Assembly: GCF_020782245.1 (NCBI RefSeq)
Contig: NZ_JAJGNP010000016.1
Span: 1-64,000, forward strand
Reading direction: 5' to 3'
DNA from: Sphingobium soli
GTDB taxonomy: Bacteria; Pseudomonadota; Alphaproteobacteria; Sphingomonadales; Sphingomonadaceae
Length of the DNA stretch: 64,000 bases
In this document: one piece after another, positions 17,029 through 24,507 of the stretch
Layout of the letters: every line of letters begins with the position of its first letter
Position numbering within the stretch: position 1 is the first letter of the stretch
Notes under the pieces: model-generated
Seen by the model: only the letters and a program-made list of their open reading frames with translations
Database searches by the model: none
Told to the model about the DNA's origin: nothing
Made by a program: the position numbers and the translations under genes

Positions 17029-17059
17029 GGGCCGCATCCTACAAGGGGTGCGGCCCTTT
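17029..17059 (+). terminator. rho-independent terminator after the porin gene
   Basis: GGGCCGCA - 12-base loop - TGCGGCCC followed by TTT: a perfect 8-bp GC-rich stem. It ends the porin transcript but lies downstream of the box at 17005, so it may also act as an attenuator between that box and the receptor gene. Confidence 0.7.
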
Positions 17060-17114
17060 CCGTTTGCAATCGCGACAAAAAACCAGAAGGGAGAGGCCGC
17101 CTGAGGGGAATGCC

Positions 17115-19118
17115 ATGAAGACCTGCCTGCTGCCTGCGTTGCTATTGATCGTTCCGACTGCCGCTTGGGCGCAGACGCCCGGCGATGCGCCGGCGATCAT
17201 CGTGACGGGACGCGGCCTGCCGCTGCCGCCGGGGACCCCGGCCTATGGATCGGTGGTGATCGGGCGCGAACGGCTGATGGAAAGCGCGTCGGGGCGGATC
17301 GAAACGGTACTGGGCGATGTCGCGGGATTTCAGCAGTTTCGCCGGTCGGACAGCCGGTCGGCCAACCCATCCGCGCAGGGCGTGACGCTGCGCGCGCTGG
17401 GCGGCAACGCGTCAAGCCGGACCTTGATGCTGCTGGACGGGGTGCCGCTGGCCGATCCCTTCTTTGGTTATATTCCCTTCGGTGCGCTGGCGCCCGAACG
17501 ACTGTCGGTCGTGCGCGTGACGCGCGGCGGGGGCAGCGGCGCGTTCGGATCGGGCGCGGTCGCCGGCACCATAGAACTGGCGAGCGCGACCCGCGAAGAA
17601 TTACCCGGCATGGCGCTGAGCGCCCTATATGGCAGCCGCGACGCCAGCGAATTGTCCGCCACCATCACCCCGGATCTGGGCGGCGGTCATGTCTCCCTGT
17701 CGGGCCGATGGGACCGGGGGGATGGATTTTATACCACGCCGCGCGACCAGCGAGTCGCCGCCAGCGCGCCCGCCGCCTATGATGGCTGGTCGACCAATCT
17801 CCGCGCGGTCGCTCCGATCTCCGCGACGTCCGAATTGCAGTTTCGCGCAACGCTGTTCGAAGATCATCGCACGCTGCGTTTCCAGGGCGCCGACAGCATG
17901 AGCGAGGGCCAGGACGCCAGCATCCGCTATGTCGCGCGCGGCCCGTGGCAGGTCGATGCGCTGGCCTATATCCAGGCGCGCAATTTTTCCAATATCGTCA
18001 TATCCTCCTCCAGCTTTCGCAAGACGCTGGACCAGCGCAACACGCCATCGACCGGGCTGGGCGGCAAGATCGAGCTGCGCCCGCCGGTCGGTCCCCAACA
18101 TGTGCTGCGCGTGGGCGCCGACACGCGGCTAGCCACCGGCGACATGTATGAGGACGCCTATAACGCCAATGTCGCGAGCAACCCGCGCACCTTCCTGCGC
18201 CATGCGGGCGGCGAGCAATGGACGAGCGGCCTGTTCGTCGAGGATGACTGGACGCTGGGCAGACTGGTGCTGACCGGCGGCGCGCGGGTTGACCGGTGGA
18301 CGATCCGCAACGGTTTCTACCGCCAGGTCAATGCGACGACGGGCGCGGCCACGGGCGAATCCTATGCCGATCGGTCGGGCTGGGAAACGACCGGCCGGAT
18401 CGGCGCGCTGTTCAGGCCCGGCGACGCGGTGGCGCTGCGGGCGGCGGCCTATAGCGGCTTTCGTCTGCCGACGCTGAACGAACTGTATCGGCCCTTCGTG
18501 GTCTTTCCCATCACCACGCGCGCCAATGCCGCGCTGAACCCCGAAAAGCTGAAAGGCGTGGAGGCGGGCGTCGACCTGACACCCATGAAGGGCGTCACCC
18601 TGTCGGCCACGGCCTTTTACAACCGGCTGGACGGCGCGATCGCCAATGTCACCATCGCTCCCAACACACGCGAACGGCAGAATGTCGAGCGGATCGTCGC
18701 CAAGGGCTTGGAACTGACGGCGGCGGCGCAGATGGGCGATTTTTCCTTGTCGGCATCCTATGCCTATAGCCACAGCAGCGTGCATGCGCCGGGCGAAGCG
18801 TTTGACGGCTTCACGCCCGCGCAGAGTCCGCGCCATGCGGCCAGCGGCACGGTGGCCTGGGCACCGCGCGGGGGGCCATCGCTGTCCACGACGCTGCGCT
18901 ATGTCGCCAAGCAATATGAAGACGACCTTCAAAGCGATGTGCTGCCCGACGCGCTGACGCTGGACGCGGTTGCGCGCCTGCCGCTGGCCAAGGGCGTATG
19001 GCTGGTCGCGCGGGGCGAAAATCTGTTCGACGAGCCGGTTGTCACGCGCAATGCGGGCGGGTCCATCGACCTTGGCACGCCGCGCACGCTGTGGATCGGC
19101 GTAAACTGGCGTCATTGA
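17115..19118 (+). CDS. TonB-dependent outer-membrane receptor 1
   Basis: 667 residues: signal peptide (ends AWAQ), TonB-box-like AIIVTG near residue 30, a plug domain with GVTLRALGGNASSRTLMLLDGVPLADPF and a 22-strand barrel. It is on the small side for the family. The ATG at 17115 has AGGGG upstream. The position in a lanthanide-type quinoprotein locus suggests uptake of a metal chelate, PQQ or a substrate; LutH, a lanthanide transporter of methylotrophs, is a precedent. The ligand cannot be assigned from sequence. Confidence 0.9.
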   Translation: MKTCLLPALLLIVPTAAWAQTPGDAPAIIVTGRGLPLPPGTPAYGSVVIGRERLMESASGRIETVLGDVAGFQQFRRSDSRSANPSAQGVTLRALGGNASSRTLMLLDGVPLADPFFGYIPFGALAPERLSVVRVTRGGGSGAFGSGAVAGTIELASATREELPGMALSALYGSRDASELSATITPDLGGGHVSLSGRWDRGDGFYTTPRDQRVAASAPAAYDGWSTNLRAVAPISATSELQFRATLFEDHRTLRFQGADSMSEGQDASIRYVARGPWQVDALAYIQARNFSNIVISSSSFRKTLDQRNTPSTGLGGKIELRPPVGPQHVLRVGADTRLATGDMYEDAYNANVASNPRTFLRHAGGEQWTSGLFVEDDWTLGRLVLTGGARVDRWTIRNGFYRQVNATTGAATGESYADRSGWETTGRIGALFRPGDAVALRAAAYSGFRLPTLNELYRPFVVFPITTRANAALNPEKLKGVEAGVDLTPMKGVTLSATAFYNRLDGAIANVTIAPNTRERQNVERIVAKGLELTAAAQMGDFSLSASYAYSHSSVHAPGEAFDGFTPAQSPRHAASGTVAWAPRGGPSLSTTLRYVAKQYEDDLQSDVLPDALTLDAVARLPLAKGVWLVARGENLFDEPVVTRNAGGSIDLGTPRTLWIGVNWRH

Positions 19119-19133
19119 CCCAAAGTAGGATGG
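19117..19133 (+). promoter_or_regulatory. weak candidate regulon box in front of TonB receptor 2
   Basis: GACCCAAAGTAGGATGG agrees at 13 of 17 positions with the box of the SoxYZ-like gene (GACCCAAGGTGCAATGG) but lacks the CAAT. It starts at the stop codon of receptor 1 and ends 44 bases before receptor 2. It may be a decayed or low-affinity site. Confidence 0.3.
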
Positions 19134-19157
19134 AGCGCCCCCTGCCCTTCCCCTAAC

Positions 19158-19173
19158 CCTTGTTTCAACAAGG
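19158..19173 (+). promoter_or_regulatory. hairpin covering the ribosome site of TonB receptor 2
   Basis: CCTTGT-ttca-ACAAGG, a perfect 6-bp stem, ends 3 bases before the ATG at 19177. Its 3-prime arm includes most of the AAGGA ribosome site. When folded it would hide that site; a second start at 19189/19192 behind GGTGAGG would remain open. Confidence 0.4.
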
Positions 19174-19176
19174 AAA

Positions 19177-21510
19177 ATGGGGGTGAGGATGATGCGGACC
19201 TGGGGTGCGCTCTTGGCCGGATCGACGGCGATCTGGACGATGCCAATTAGCGCGGCGGAGAGCGAGGCCGACAGCGAGGTCGACAGAAGCGCGATCATCG
19301 TGACTGCCCCGGGGGGCGCAGTCGACGTGGACGATGCGCTGATCCTGACGCGCGACGATATCGGACGTGCGGGCACGCCCGACCTGCTTGGCGCGCTGAC
19401 CCGGACCATCGCGGGCATTACCTTGCAGGACGCGCAGAATAATCCCTGGCAACCCAATCTGGTCTATCGCGGCTTTTCCGCGTCGCCATTACAAGGGGTG
19501 GCGCAGGGACTGGCGGTCTATCTGGACGGGGCGCGATTCAACCAGCCCTTTGGCGATACGGTAGCGTTCGACCTGCTGCCCGAAGCGGCGATCCGAAGCG
19601 TGAGCCTGCTGGATGCAAGCCCGGTCTATGGCCTCAACGCGCTGGGCGGCGCGATGCTGGTCGAAACGCGCACCGGCCTGTCCGATCCGGGGCTGGAGGC
19701 CAGCTATAGCGCGGGACGTTTCGATTATCGCGAGGCTAGCATTGCAGGTGGCATCGCGCGCGGCGACCTGAGCGCCTATGGCGCGTTCCAATATAGCCAT
19801 GAGGATGGCTGGCGCGATTTTTCGCCCTCAACCCTCTATAATGGCTATCTCGACCTGGGCTTCGACACGGCGTCGGGCGGCCTGCATGTCAAGCTGGTGG
19901 GCGCGGATACCGACCTGACCGGCAATGGGGTCGCCCCGGTCGAATTACTGGCGGCGGACCGGCGCGCGGTGTTCACCTGGCCCGATAACAGCCAGTCGAC
20001 CTATGGCCGCATCAGCCTGCACCCCTGGGTCGCCCTGTCCGGCACCACGCGGATCGAAGGCACGCTCTATGCCCAGCGCCTGACGCTACGCACGATCAAC
20101 GGCGACGCGGCCGATATCGAGGCATGCGAGGAGGAGGACGAGGCAGGGCTGTTGTGCCTGGAAACCGTCGGGGATGATTCCGACGAGGAGGAAGAGGCGG
20201 TGCTGACCGACGCGGCCGGCGCTCCGATCGCCGACATGCTGGACGGGGACGGCTATGGCGTGCTCAATCGCGGCCGCACCCGCACGCGCGCCATGGGCGC
20301 CCTGTTCCAGATCATCGACGACCGGCCGATGCTAGGCGGGCGCAACCATTTCGCGCTGGGCCTGAGTTACGACACCAGCCGGACGCGATTCGACACGTCG
20401 GTCGAACTGGGCGCGTTGACCGATGCGCGCAGCGTCGATGGGCTGGGCACGATGATCGTACAGGGCGATGGCGCCATCGCGCCGGTCAGCCTGATCACGC
20501 ACAGCGATTATTGGGGAGTCTTCGTGCAGGACAAGCTGCCGATCACGCCGCGCCTGTCGGCCGAAATCGGCCTGCGATATAATCATGCGCGGATCGTGTT
20601 GCAGGACCAGATTGGCACGGCGCTCAATGGCCGACACCGGTTCCAGCGGGTCAATCCGGGCGTGGAACTGGATTACAGGATGAGCGATGCGCTGTCGCTG
20701 CGGGCAGGCTATGCGGAAACGAACCGGGCGCCGACCCCGGCGGAGTTGTCCTGCGCCGACGAAAATGCGCCGTGCAGCCTGACCAACTTCTTCATCGCCG
20801 ATCCGCCGCTCAAGCAGGTGGTGGCCAAAAGCTGGGAAGCGGGCGCGAGCGGATCGGGGCAGGCCGGCGGCATCAAGGTCGATTGGCTACTGTCGGCCTA
20901 TCGCACGCGCAACCGCAACGACATTCAATATATCGCCTCGGCCATCAGAGGGCGGGCCTATTTCCAGAATATCGGCGCCACCCGGCGGCGGGGGATCGAA
21001 GCCAGCGTCAAGGCAAGCCGGGGCGGCCTGACCGGGGCGATCAGCTACGCCTTCACCGATGCGACCTATCGCGCGCCGCTGACGCTTGCGAGCCCGGCCA
21101 ACCCGCAAGCGGATGATGACGGAAGAATCGCGGTGGCGCGCGGCGACAGGCTGCCGGGCATTCCCCGCCATAGTGCGACGCTGAGCCTCGACTATGCGAC
21201 AGCGCGATGGTCGTTGGGGGGCGATGTGCTGGCGCGGAGCGGCCAGTATCTGATCGGCGACGAAGGCAATGATACCCGCCAGGTGCCCGGCTATGCCATC
21301 GTCAATCTGCGCGGCAGCGTGACGATTGTGCCGGGCGTCAACCTGTTCGGCGAAGTGCGCAACGCCTTCAATCGACGCTATGCGACATTCGGGACGTTCA
21401 GCGAGGTGGATGAGATCGACCTGGAGGAAGCGCCCGGCGCGTCGGACCCGCGCGCTTATGGCCCGGGCGCGCCGCGCCGCTGGTATCTGGGGATGAAGGC
21501 GAGTTTCTAG
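19177..21510 (+). CDS. TonB-dependent outer-membrane receptor 2 with acidic Cys-bounded loop
   Basis: 777 residues: signal peptide, TonB-box-like AIIVTA (39-44), plug domain with LVYRGFSASPLQGVAQGL, and a barrel ending in ...MKASF. Residues 309-358 form a very acidic insert with more than 18 Asp/Glu, bounded in part by C317 and C327 (CEEEDEAGLLC) and followed by GDDSDEEEEA. In topology this would be an extracellular loop near the first third of the barrel. Such a cluster of carboxylates could bind hard cations. Given the neighbouring D-x-D quinoprotein, lanthanide uptake is a reasonable guess. The start could also be 19189 or 19192. Confidence 0.9.
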   Translation: MGVRMMRTWGALLAGSTAIWTMPISAAESEADSEVDRSAIIVTAPGGAVDVDDALILTRDDIGRAGTPDLLGALTRTIAGITLQDAQNNPWQPNLVYRGFSASPLQGVAQGLAVYLDGARFNQPFGDTVAFDLLPEAAIRSVSLLDASPVYGLNALGGAMLVETRTGLSDPGLEASYSAGRFDYREASIAGGIARGDLSAYGAFQYSHEDGWRDFSPSTLYNGYLDLGFDTASGGLHVKLVGADTDLTGNGVAPVELLAADRRAVFTWPDNSQSTYGRISLHPWVALSGTTRIEGTLYAQRLTLRTINGDAADIEACEEEDEAGLLCLETVGDDSDEEEEAVLTDAAGAPIADMLDGDGYGVLNRGRTRTRAMGALFQIIDDRPMLGGRNHFALGLSYDTSRTRFDTSVELGALTDARSVDGLGTMIVQGDGAIAPVSLITHSDYWGVFVQDKLPITPRLSAEIGLRYNHARIVLQDQIGTALNGRHRFQRVNPGVELDYRMSDALSLRAGYAETNRAPTPAELSCADENAPCSLTNFFIADPPLKQVVAKSWEAGASGSGQAGGIKVDWLLSAYRTRNRNDIQYIASAIRGRAYFQNIGATRRRGIEASVKASRGGLTGAISYAFTDATYRAPLTLASPANPQADDDGRIAVARGDRLPGIPRHSATLSLDYATARWSLGGDVLARSGQYLIGDEGNDTRQVPGYAIVNLRGSVTIVPGVNLFGEVRNAFNRRYATFGTFSEVDEIDLEEAPGASDPRAYGPGAPRRWYLGMKASF

Positions 21511-21513
21511 GAT

Positions 21514-22455
21514 TTAGTCCGGCCGGTCGACGCGCGGAAGCAGGCGCGCCTCCAGCCCGGGGTAGAGATGCGAGACGCTGCGTTGCAGTTCGTAGCGCGC
21601 GGCGGCGAGGCCGGCGAAGCGATCAGGGATCGGCAGCATCCCCGCTTCCACCATGTCGAGACCGGCGGCGACGGCATCGGTCAATGTCGCGTCGAGCCAG
21701 TCGAGCCAGTCGCGAGTCTGGACGATCGCGGCCGTTCCGCCAGGATCCAAAGGTCCATGGCCCGGCAGCAAGGCGCCATGATCCAGCGCCGCGAGCCGAT
21801 CAAGGCTGGCGCGCCAGGCCGGCAAGTCCGCCGTCGGCGTGCTGGGCGCGCGATTATAAAACACAAGATCGCCCGCCATCAGCAGCCCGGTCTGTTCATC
21901 GAGCAATGCCAAGTCCGCGCTGCTGTGGCCAGACAACGCTAGGAGGCGAAACGTCCTGCCGCCGAAATCCTCCTGCCCGGCCGTCAGCGCGATGCGGGGC
22001 AGCAAAAGGTCGGTGCCGCGCATCCAGTCGCCGAGGATACGGTACATGGCATCGGAAAAACCCTGCCCCTGCGCTTCCATGGCGGCGATGGTGCCCGGCA
22101 GTGCGGCGGCGCGGGTGGCGTCGAAAGCGCCAAGGCCAAAGCCATGATCGGGATGGAGATGCGTCACATAGATGCGGATCACCGGCTTTCCGGTCAGCTC
22201 TTCGGCCACGCGCTTGAGCGCCAGGCCATAGCGCAACGACGGACCGCAATCGATCAACACCGTGCCCGCAGGCGTATCGACAATGGCGATATTAGCGATG
22301 GCGCCGCCATTGTCAGGCTGAATGGGGGCATCGGCCCCCCGCACCATCCAGATGCCCTGCGCGATTTGTTCGGGTTCGATCGCATAGCTTTCGGCTGCTC
22401 TGGCGACAACGGGCAGGAAGGCGAAGCCTGTCAGGACGCTGCGACGCGAGAGCAT
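21514..22455 (-). CDS. quinoprotein relay system zinc metallohydrolase (MBL fold)
   Basis: 313 residues of the metallo-beta-lactamase fold, with HLHPDH (H99, H101, D103, H104) as the zinc site, a downstream LSGHSS and LLPGHGP. The N-terminus MLSRRSVLTG followed by a hydrophobic stretch is a Tat- or Sec-like export signal. The protein belongs to the hydrolases found with PQQ dehydrogenases and SoxYZ-like carriers; the substrate is unknown. The ATG at 22455 overlaps the stop of the SoxYZ-like gene by one base, so translation is coupled. Confidence 0.88.
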   Translation of the reverse strand: MLSRRSVLTGFAFLPVVARAAESYAIEPEQIAQGIWMVRGADAPIQPDNGGAIANIAIVDTPAGTVLIDCGPSLRYGLALKRVAEELTGKPVIRIYVTHLHPDHGFGLGAFDATRAAALPGTIAAMEAQGQGFSDAMYRILGDWMRGTDLLLPRIALTAGQEDFGGRTFRLLALSGHSSADLALLDEQTGLLMAGDLVFYNRAPSTPTADLPAWRASLDRLAALDHGALLPGHGPLDPGGTAAIVQTRDWLDWLDATLTDAVAAGLDMVEAGMLPIPDRFAGLAAARYELQRSVSHLYPGLEARLLPRVDRPD

Positions 22456-23243
22456 CAGGGACGCGCCGGTATCGGCGATTGCCGGGCCAGGTCGATGCGC
22501 GCGACATAGTTCCGGCCATTGGTGTCGCGAGCCTCGACCAGAAGCCGCCCCCCCGACGGCGCATCGGGCATCAGGGTCAACGCCGGATCTTCGGCCACGC
22601 TGGCCCACAGGTCCATATCGCCCAGCAGTTGGCCATCGCCATCCTTCACCGTCAGATGGTCGAGATGATAGGTCGCGATATTGGCGACCAGCCCGGTATC
22701 CATGGGGTGGCGAAAGCCGAGCCGCAGGCGCGCGCCGTCGCGCTGCGGCCAAGCGCGCCCGCGAATTTCGCCCAGATGATCAGCCCAGTCGCCCTTCACC
22801 CGGCTGATCGGTGGAGTGGAACAGCCCCCGCCCGCCGCATCGATCCAGCCACCCGACACCAGCCACTGGCCGTCCTCCAGCTGCACCGCGCCGCGCACCG
22901 GCGTTCGCTGGTCGAGCTTGATGCGGGTAGCGACATAAGGCGCGGCATGGGTCGGCCGATAGTCGATCGCGACAGGAATGGGATTGAGGTCGGCAAAGAG
23001 CAGCATCCGCCGCACCCCGGGAATTCCGCGCGCGTCGATGGCGACGGGAAAGGCGCGCTGATCCTCTGCTATGGCCGGAAATTCGACCTTCACCCGTGCG
23101 TCGAACCGGACGGGATCGTGGCCGAACAAGGTGAGGGCATGAGCGCGCCACATGGGCGATCCCAACGGATCGGCGGGATAATCCTGCGCCGCCTGCCCCG
23201 GCGCGGCGATCAGCGCCAGCAGCAGCGCCATCATGGCCTTCAT
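22455..23243 (-). CDS. quinoprotein dehydrogenase-associated SoxYZ-like carrier
   Basis: 262-residue exported protein with a signal peptide (MKAMMALLLALIAAPGQAA), a SoxY-like N-terminal half and a SoxZ-like C-terminal half. A Gly-rich cysteine (AAGGGCSTPP, near residue 140) resembles the carrier cysteine of SoxY. In Sox systems this cysteine carries sulfur; what it carries in quinoprotein loci is not known. The ATG at 23243 follows GAAGGG. It is followed directly by the metallohydrolase. Confidence 0.87.
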   Translation of the reverse strand: MKAMMALLLALIAAPGQAAQDYPADPLGSPMWRAHALTLFGHDPVRFDARVKVEFPAIAEDQRAFPVAIDARGIPGVRRMLLFADLNPIPVAIDYRPTHAAPYVATRIKLDQRTPVRGAVQLEDGQWLVSGGWIDAAGGGCSTPPISRVKGDWADHLGEIRGRAWPQRDGARLRLGFRHPMDTGLVANIATYHLDHLTVKDGDGQLLGDMDLWASVAEDPALTLMPDAPSGGRLLVEARDTNGRNYVARIDLARQSPIPARP

Positions 23244-23290
23244 GTCCCTTCTCCCTAAGGGCAGGAGGTAAGGCAGGCCGCCTTGCGATA

Positions 23291-23308
23291 CCATTGCACC
23301 TTGGGTCG
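23291..23308 (-). promoter_or_regulatory. candidate regulon box in front of the SoxYZ-like gene
   Basis: Minus strand CGACCCAAGGTGCAATGG, a strong match to GACCNAAGGNNCAATNG. CAAT lies 49 bases before the ATG at 23243, and TACCTC stands 22 bases after CAAT as a possible -10 element. Confidence 0.55.
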
Positions 23309-23329
23309 ATGACGCGGAAGGATTTGGCG

Positions 23330-23848
23330 ATGGGGATCGCGTGGATGATGCTGTCGATCGCTGCGCCTGCGGGGGCGGACGCATCTGCATTCGACAGCGC
23401 GGGATATCGGATCGCCCATTATCGCGCGCCGACGCGGCGCGCGCCCAACGGCGTTACCCGGATCGCACCCCAGGCCGCAGCGGTGTTGCGGCCAGGTGTC
23501 GATGCCCTGTTCATCGACGTGACGCCGGTCGATCCCGGTACGGGGGGCAAGCCAGAGCGAATGACGATTCCCGGCGCGCACTGGTTCCCTGAAAGCGGCA
23601 GGGGTGGCATTGATCCGGCCGTCGAACGATGGCTGCTCGACGGCGTGACGCGATTGACCACAGGGCGCGCCGATATGCCGGTCGTCGTCTTTTGCCTGGC
23701 CGATTGCTGGATGAGCTGGAATGCGGCGCGACGGCTGCAGCGCGCGGGCTATCGGCCTATCTGGTGGCTGGCGGAAGGGAGCGATGGCTGGCGGGACCTG
23801 GGCTTGCGGCTGGAGCCTGTCAGTCCCGAACGCAACCGGCCCGAATGA
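23330..23848 (+). CDS. PQQ-catabolism-associated rhodanese-like CW-motif protein
   Basis: 172 residues: short signal peptide, then a rhodanese-like domain with VVVFCLADCWMSWNAARRL, in which C122 and C126-W127 form the diagnostic motif of the family found with quinoprotein dehydrogenases. The ATG at 23330 has GGAAGGA 7 bases upstream; TTG at 23294 and ATG at 23309 are weaker starts. It is divergent from the SoxYZ-like carrier. A periplasmic thiol/persulfide role together with that carrier is plausible but unproven. Confidence 0.85.
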   Translation: MGIAWMMLSIAAPAGADASAFDSAGYRIAHYRAPTRRAPNGVTRIAPQAAAVLRPGVDALFIDVTPVDPGTGGKPERMTIPGAHWFPESGRGGIDPAVERWLLDGVTRLTTGRADMPVVVFCLADCWMSWNAARRLQRAGYRPIWWLAEGSDGWRDLGLRLEPVSPERNRPE

Positions 23849-23874
23849 CCGACGACCCACGCAGTCCGAACAGG

Positions 23875-23890
23875 GACCTTGGACCAATGG
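23875..23890 (+). promoter_or_regulatory. candidate regulon box in front of pseudoazurin
   Basis: GACCTTGGACCAATGG, followed by CCCATTGCGCCG, which resembles the sequence after the PQQ dehydrogenase box (CCGCTTGCGCCG). CAAT lies 71 bases before the ATG at 23960. Confidence 0.5.
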
Positions 23891-23959
23891 CCCATTGCGC
23901 CGGGTCAGGGAAAACCCCCATTTTCTTTGGCAATCCGGCGGCCTACGCCGAACCATCCA

Positions 23960-24415
23960 ATGGAGAGAGCCTTGATCCGTCCCGTCATTCTTCGCCTGTC
24001 GGTCGCCACGCTACTGCTGTCGCCCCTGCCCGCGGCCGCCAAGGAGATCATCGTCCATATGAAGAACCAGGGCGCGGAGGGCGCGATGGTGTTCGAACCG
24101 TCCTTCGTCAAAGCCGCGCCAGGCGACAAGATCCGGTTTTTGCCGACCAATCCCAGCCATAATGCCGAAACCATGGCCAATATGCTGCCAACGGGCGCGA
24201 CGCCGATGAAGGGGGCGATGAACAAGGAAGTGACGATGACCGTGACCAAGCCCGGTCTTTATGGCATCAAATGCATGCCGCATTATTCGATGGGCATGGT
24301 CGCCCTGGTCCAGGTGGGCAAGGTGACGCCAGCCGATATCGCCGCAGCGAAAGCAGTGAAGCTGCCCCCCTTCGCCGCCAAGCGGATGACGGCCGCGCTG
24401 GCCAAGGTGAAATAA
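23960..24415 (+). CDS. pseudoazurin-type blue copper protein
   Basis: Periplasmic electron carrier of 151 residues, including a signal peptide (ends AAAK). The type 1 copper ligands are visible: H67 in NPSHN and C105, H108 and M113 in KCMPHYSMGM, as in pseudoazurins. It may accept electrons from the quinoprotein/cytochrome pair or supply an alternative oxidase. The ATG at 23960 lacks a ribosome site, whereas TTG at 23972 has GGAGAG 5 bases upstream, so the real start may be that TTG (147 residues); the mature protein is unaffected. Confidence 0.92.
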   Translation: MERALIRPVILRLSVATLLLSPLPAAAKEIIVHMKNQGAEGAMVFEPSFVKAAPGDKIRFLPTNPSHNAETMANMLPTGATPMKGAMNKEVTMTVTKPGLYGIKCMPHYSMGMVALVQVGKVTPADIAAAKAVKLPPFAAKRMTAALAKVK

Positions 24416-24447
24416 CCGACTGGTCCCCGCTGCCGTCAAGAAAGGCG

Positions 24448-24507
24448 TCAGAACCAGACGCGCAGCCCCAGGACGATGCTGGCGGTCGACGCCCCCCCTG
24501 CCCCGTC
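24448..24507 (-). pseudogene. remnant: last strand of a lost outer-membrane protein gene
   Basis: On the minus strand, reading into a TGA at 24450-24448, the codons give GGASTASIVLGLRVWF. This is a typical last beta-strand of an outer-membrane barrel, with terminal Phe. The frame cannot be extended: it runs into the 3-prime end of the ABC permease gene after about 20 codons. I read it as the tail of a barrel gene whose body was deleted when the permease region was joined here. Confidence 0.45.

Noticed and set aside
17064..17114. upstream extension of TonB receptor 1
   Set aside because: The added 17 residues are Arg-rich and would spoil the signal peptide; the ATG at 17115 has its own ribosome site.
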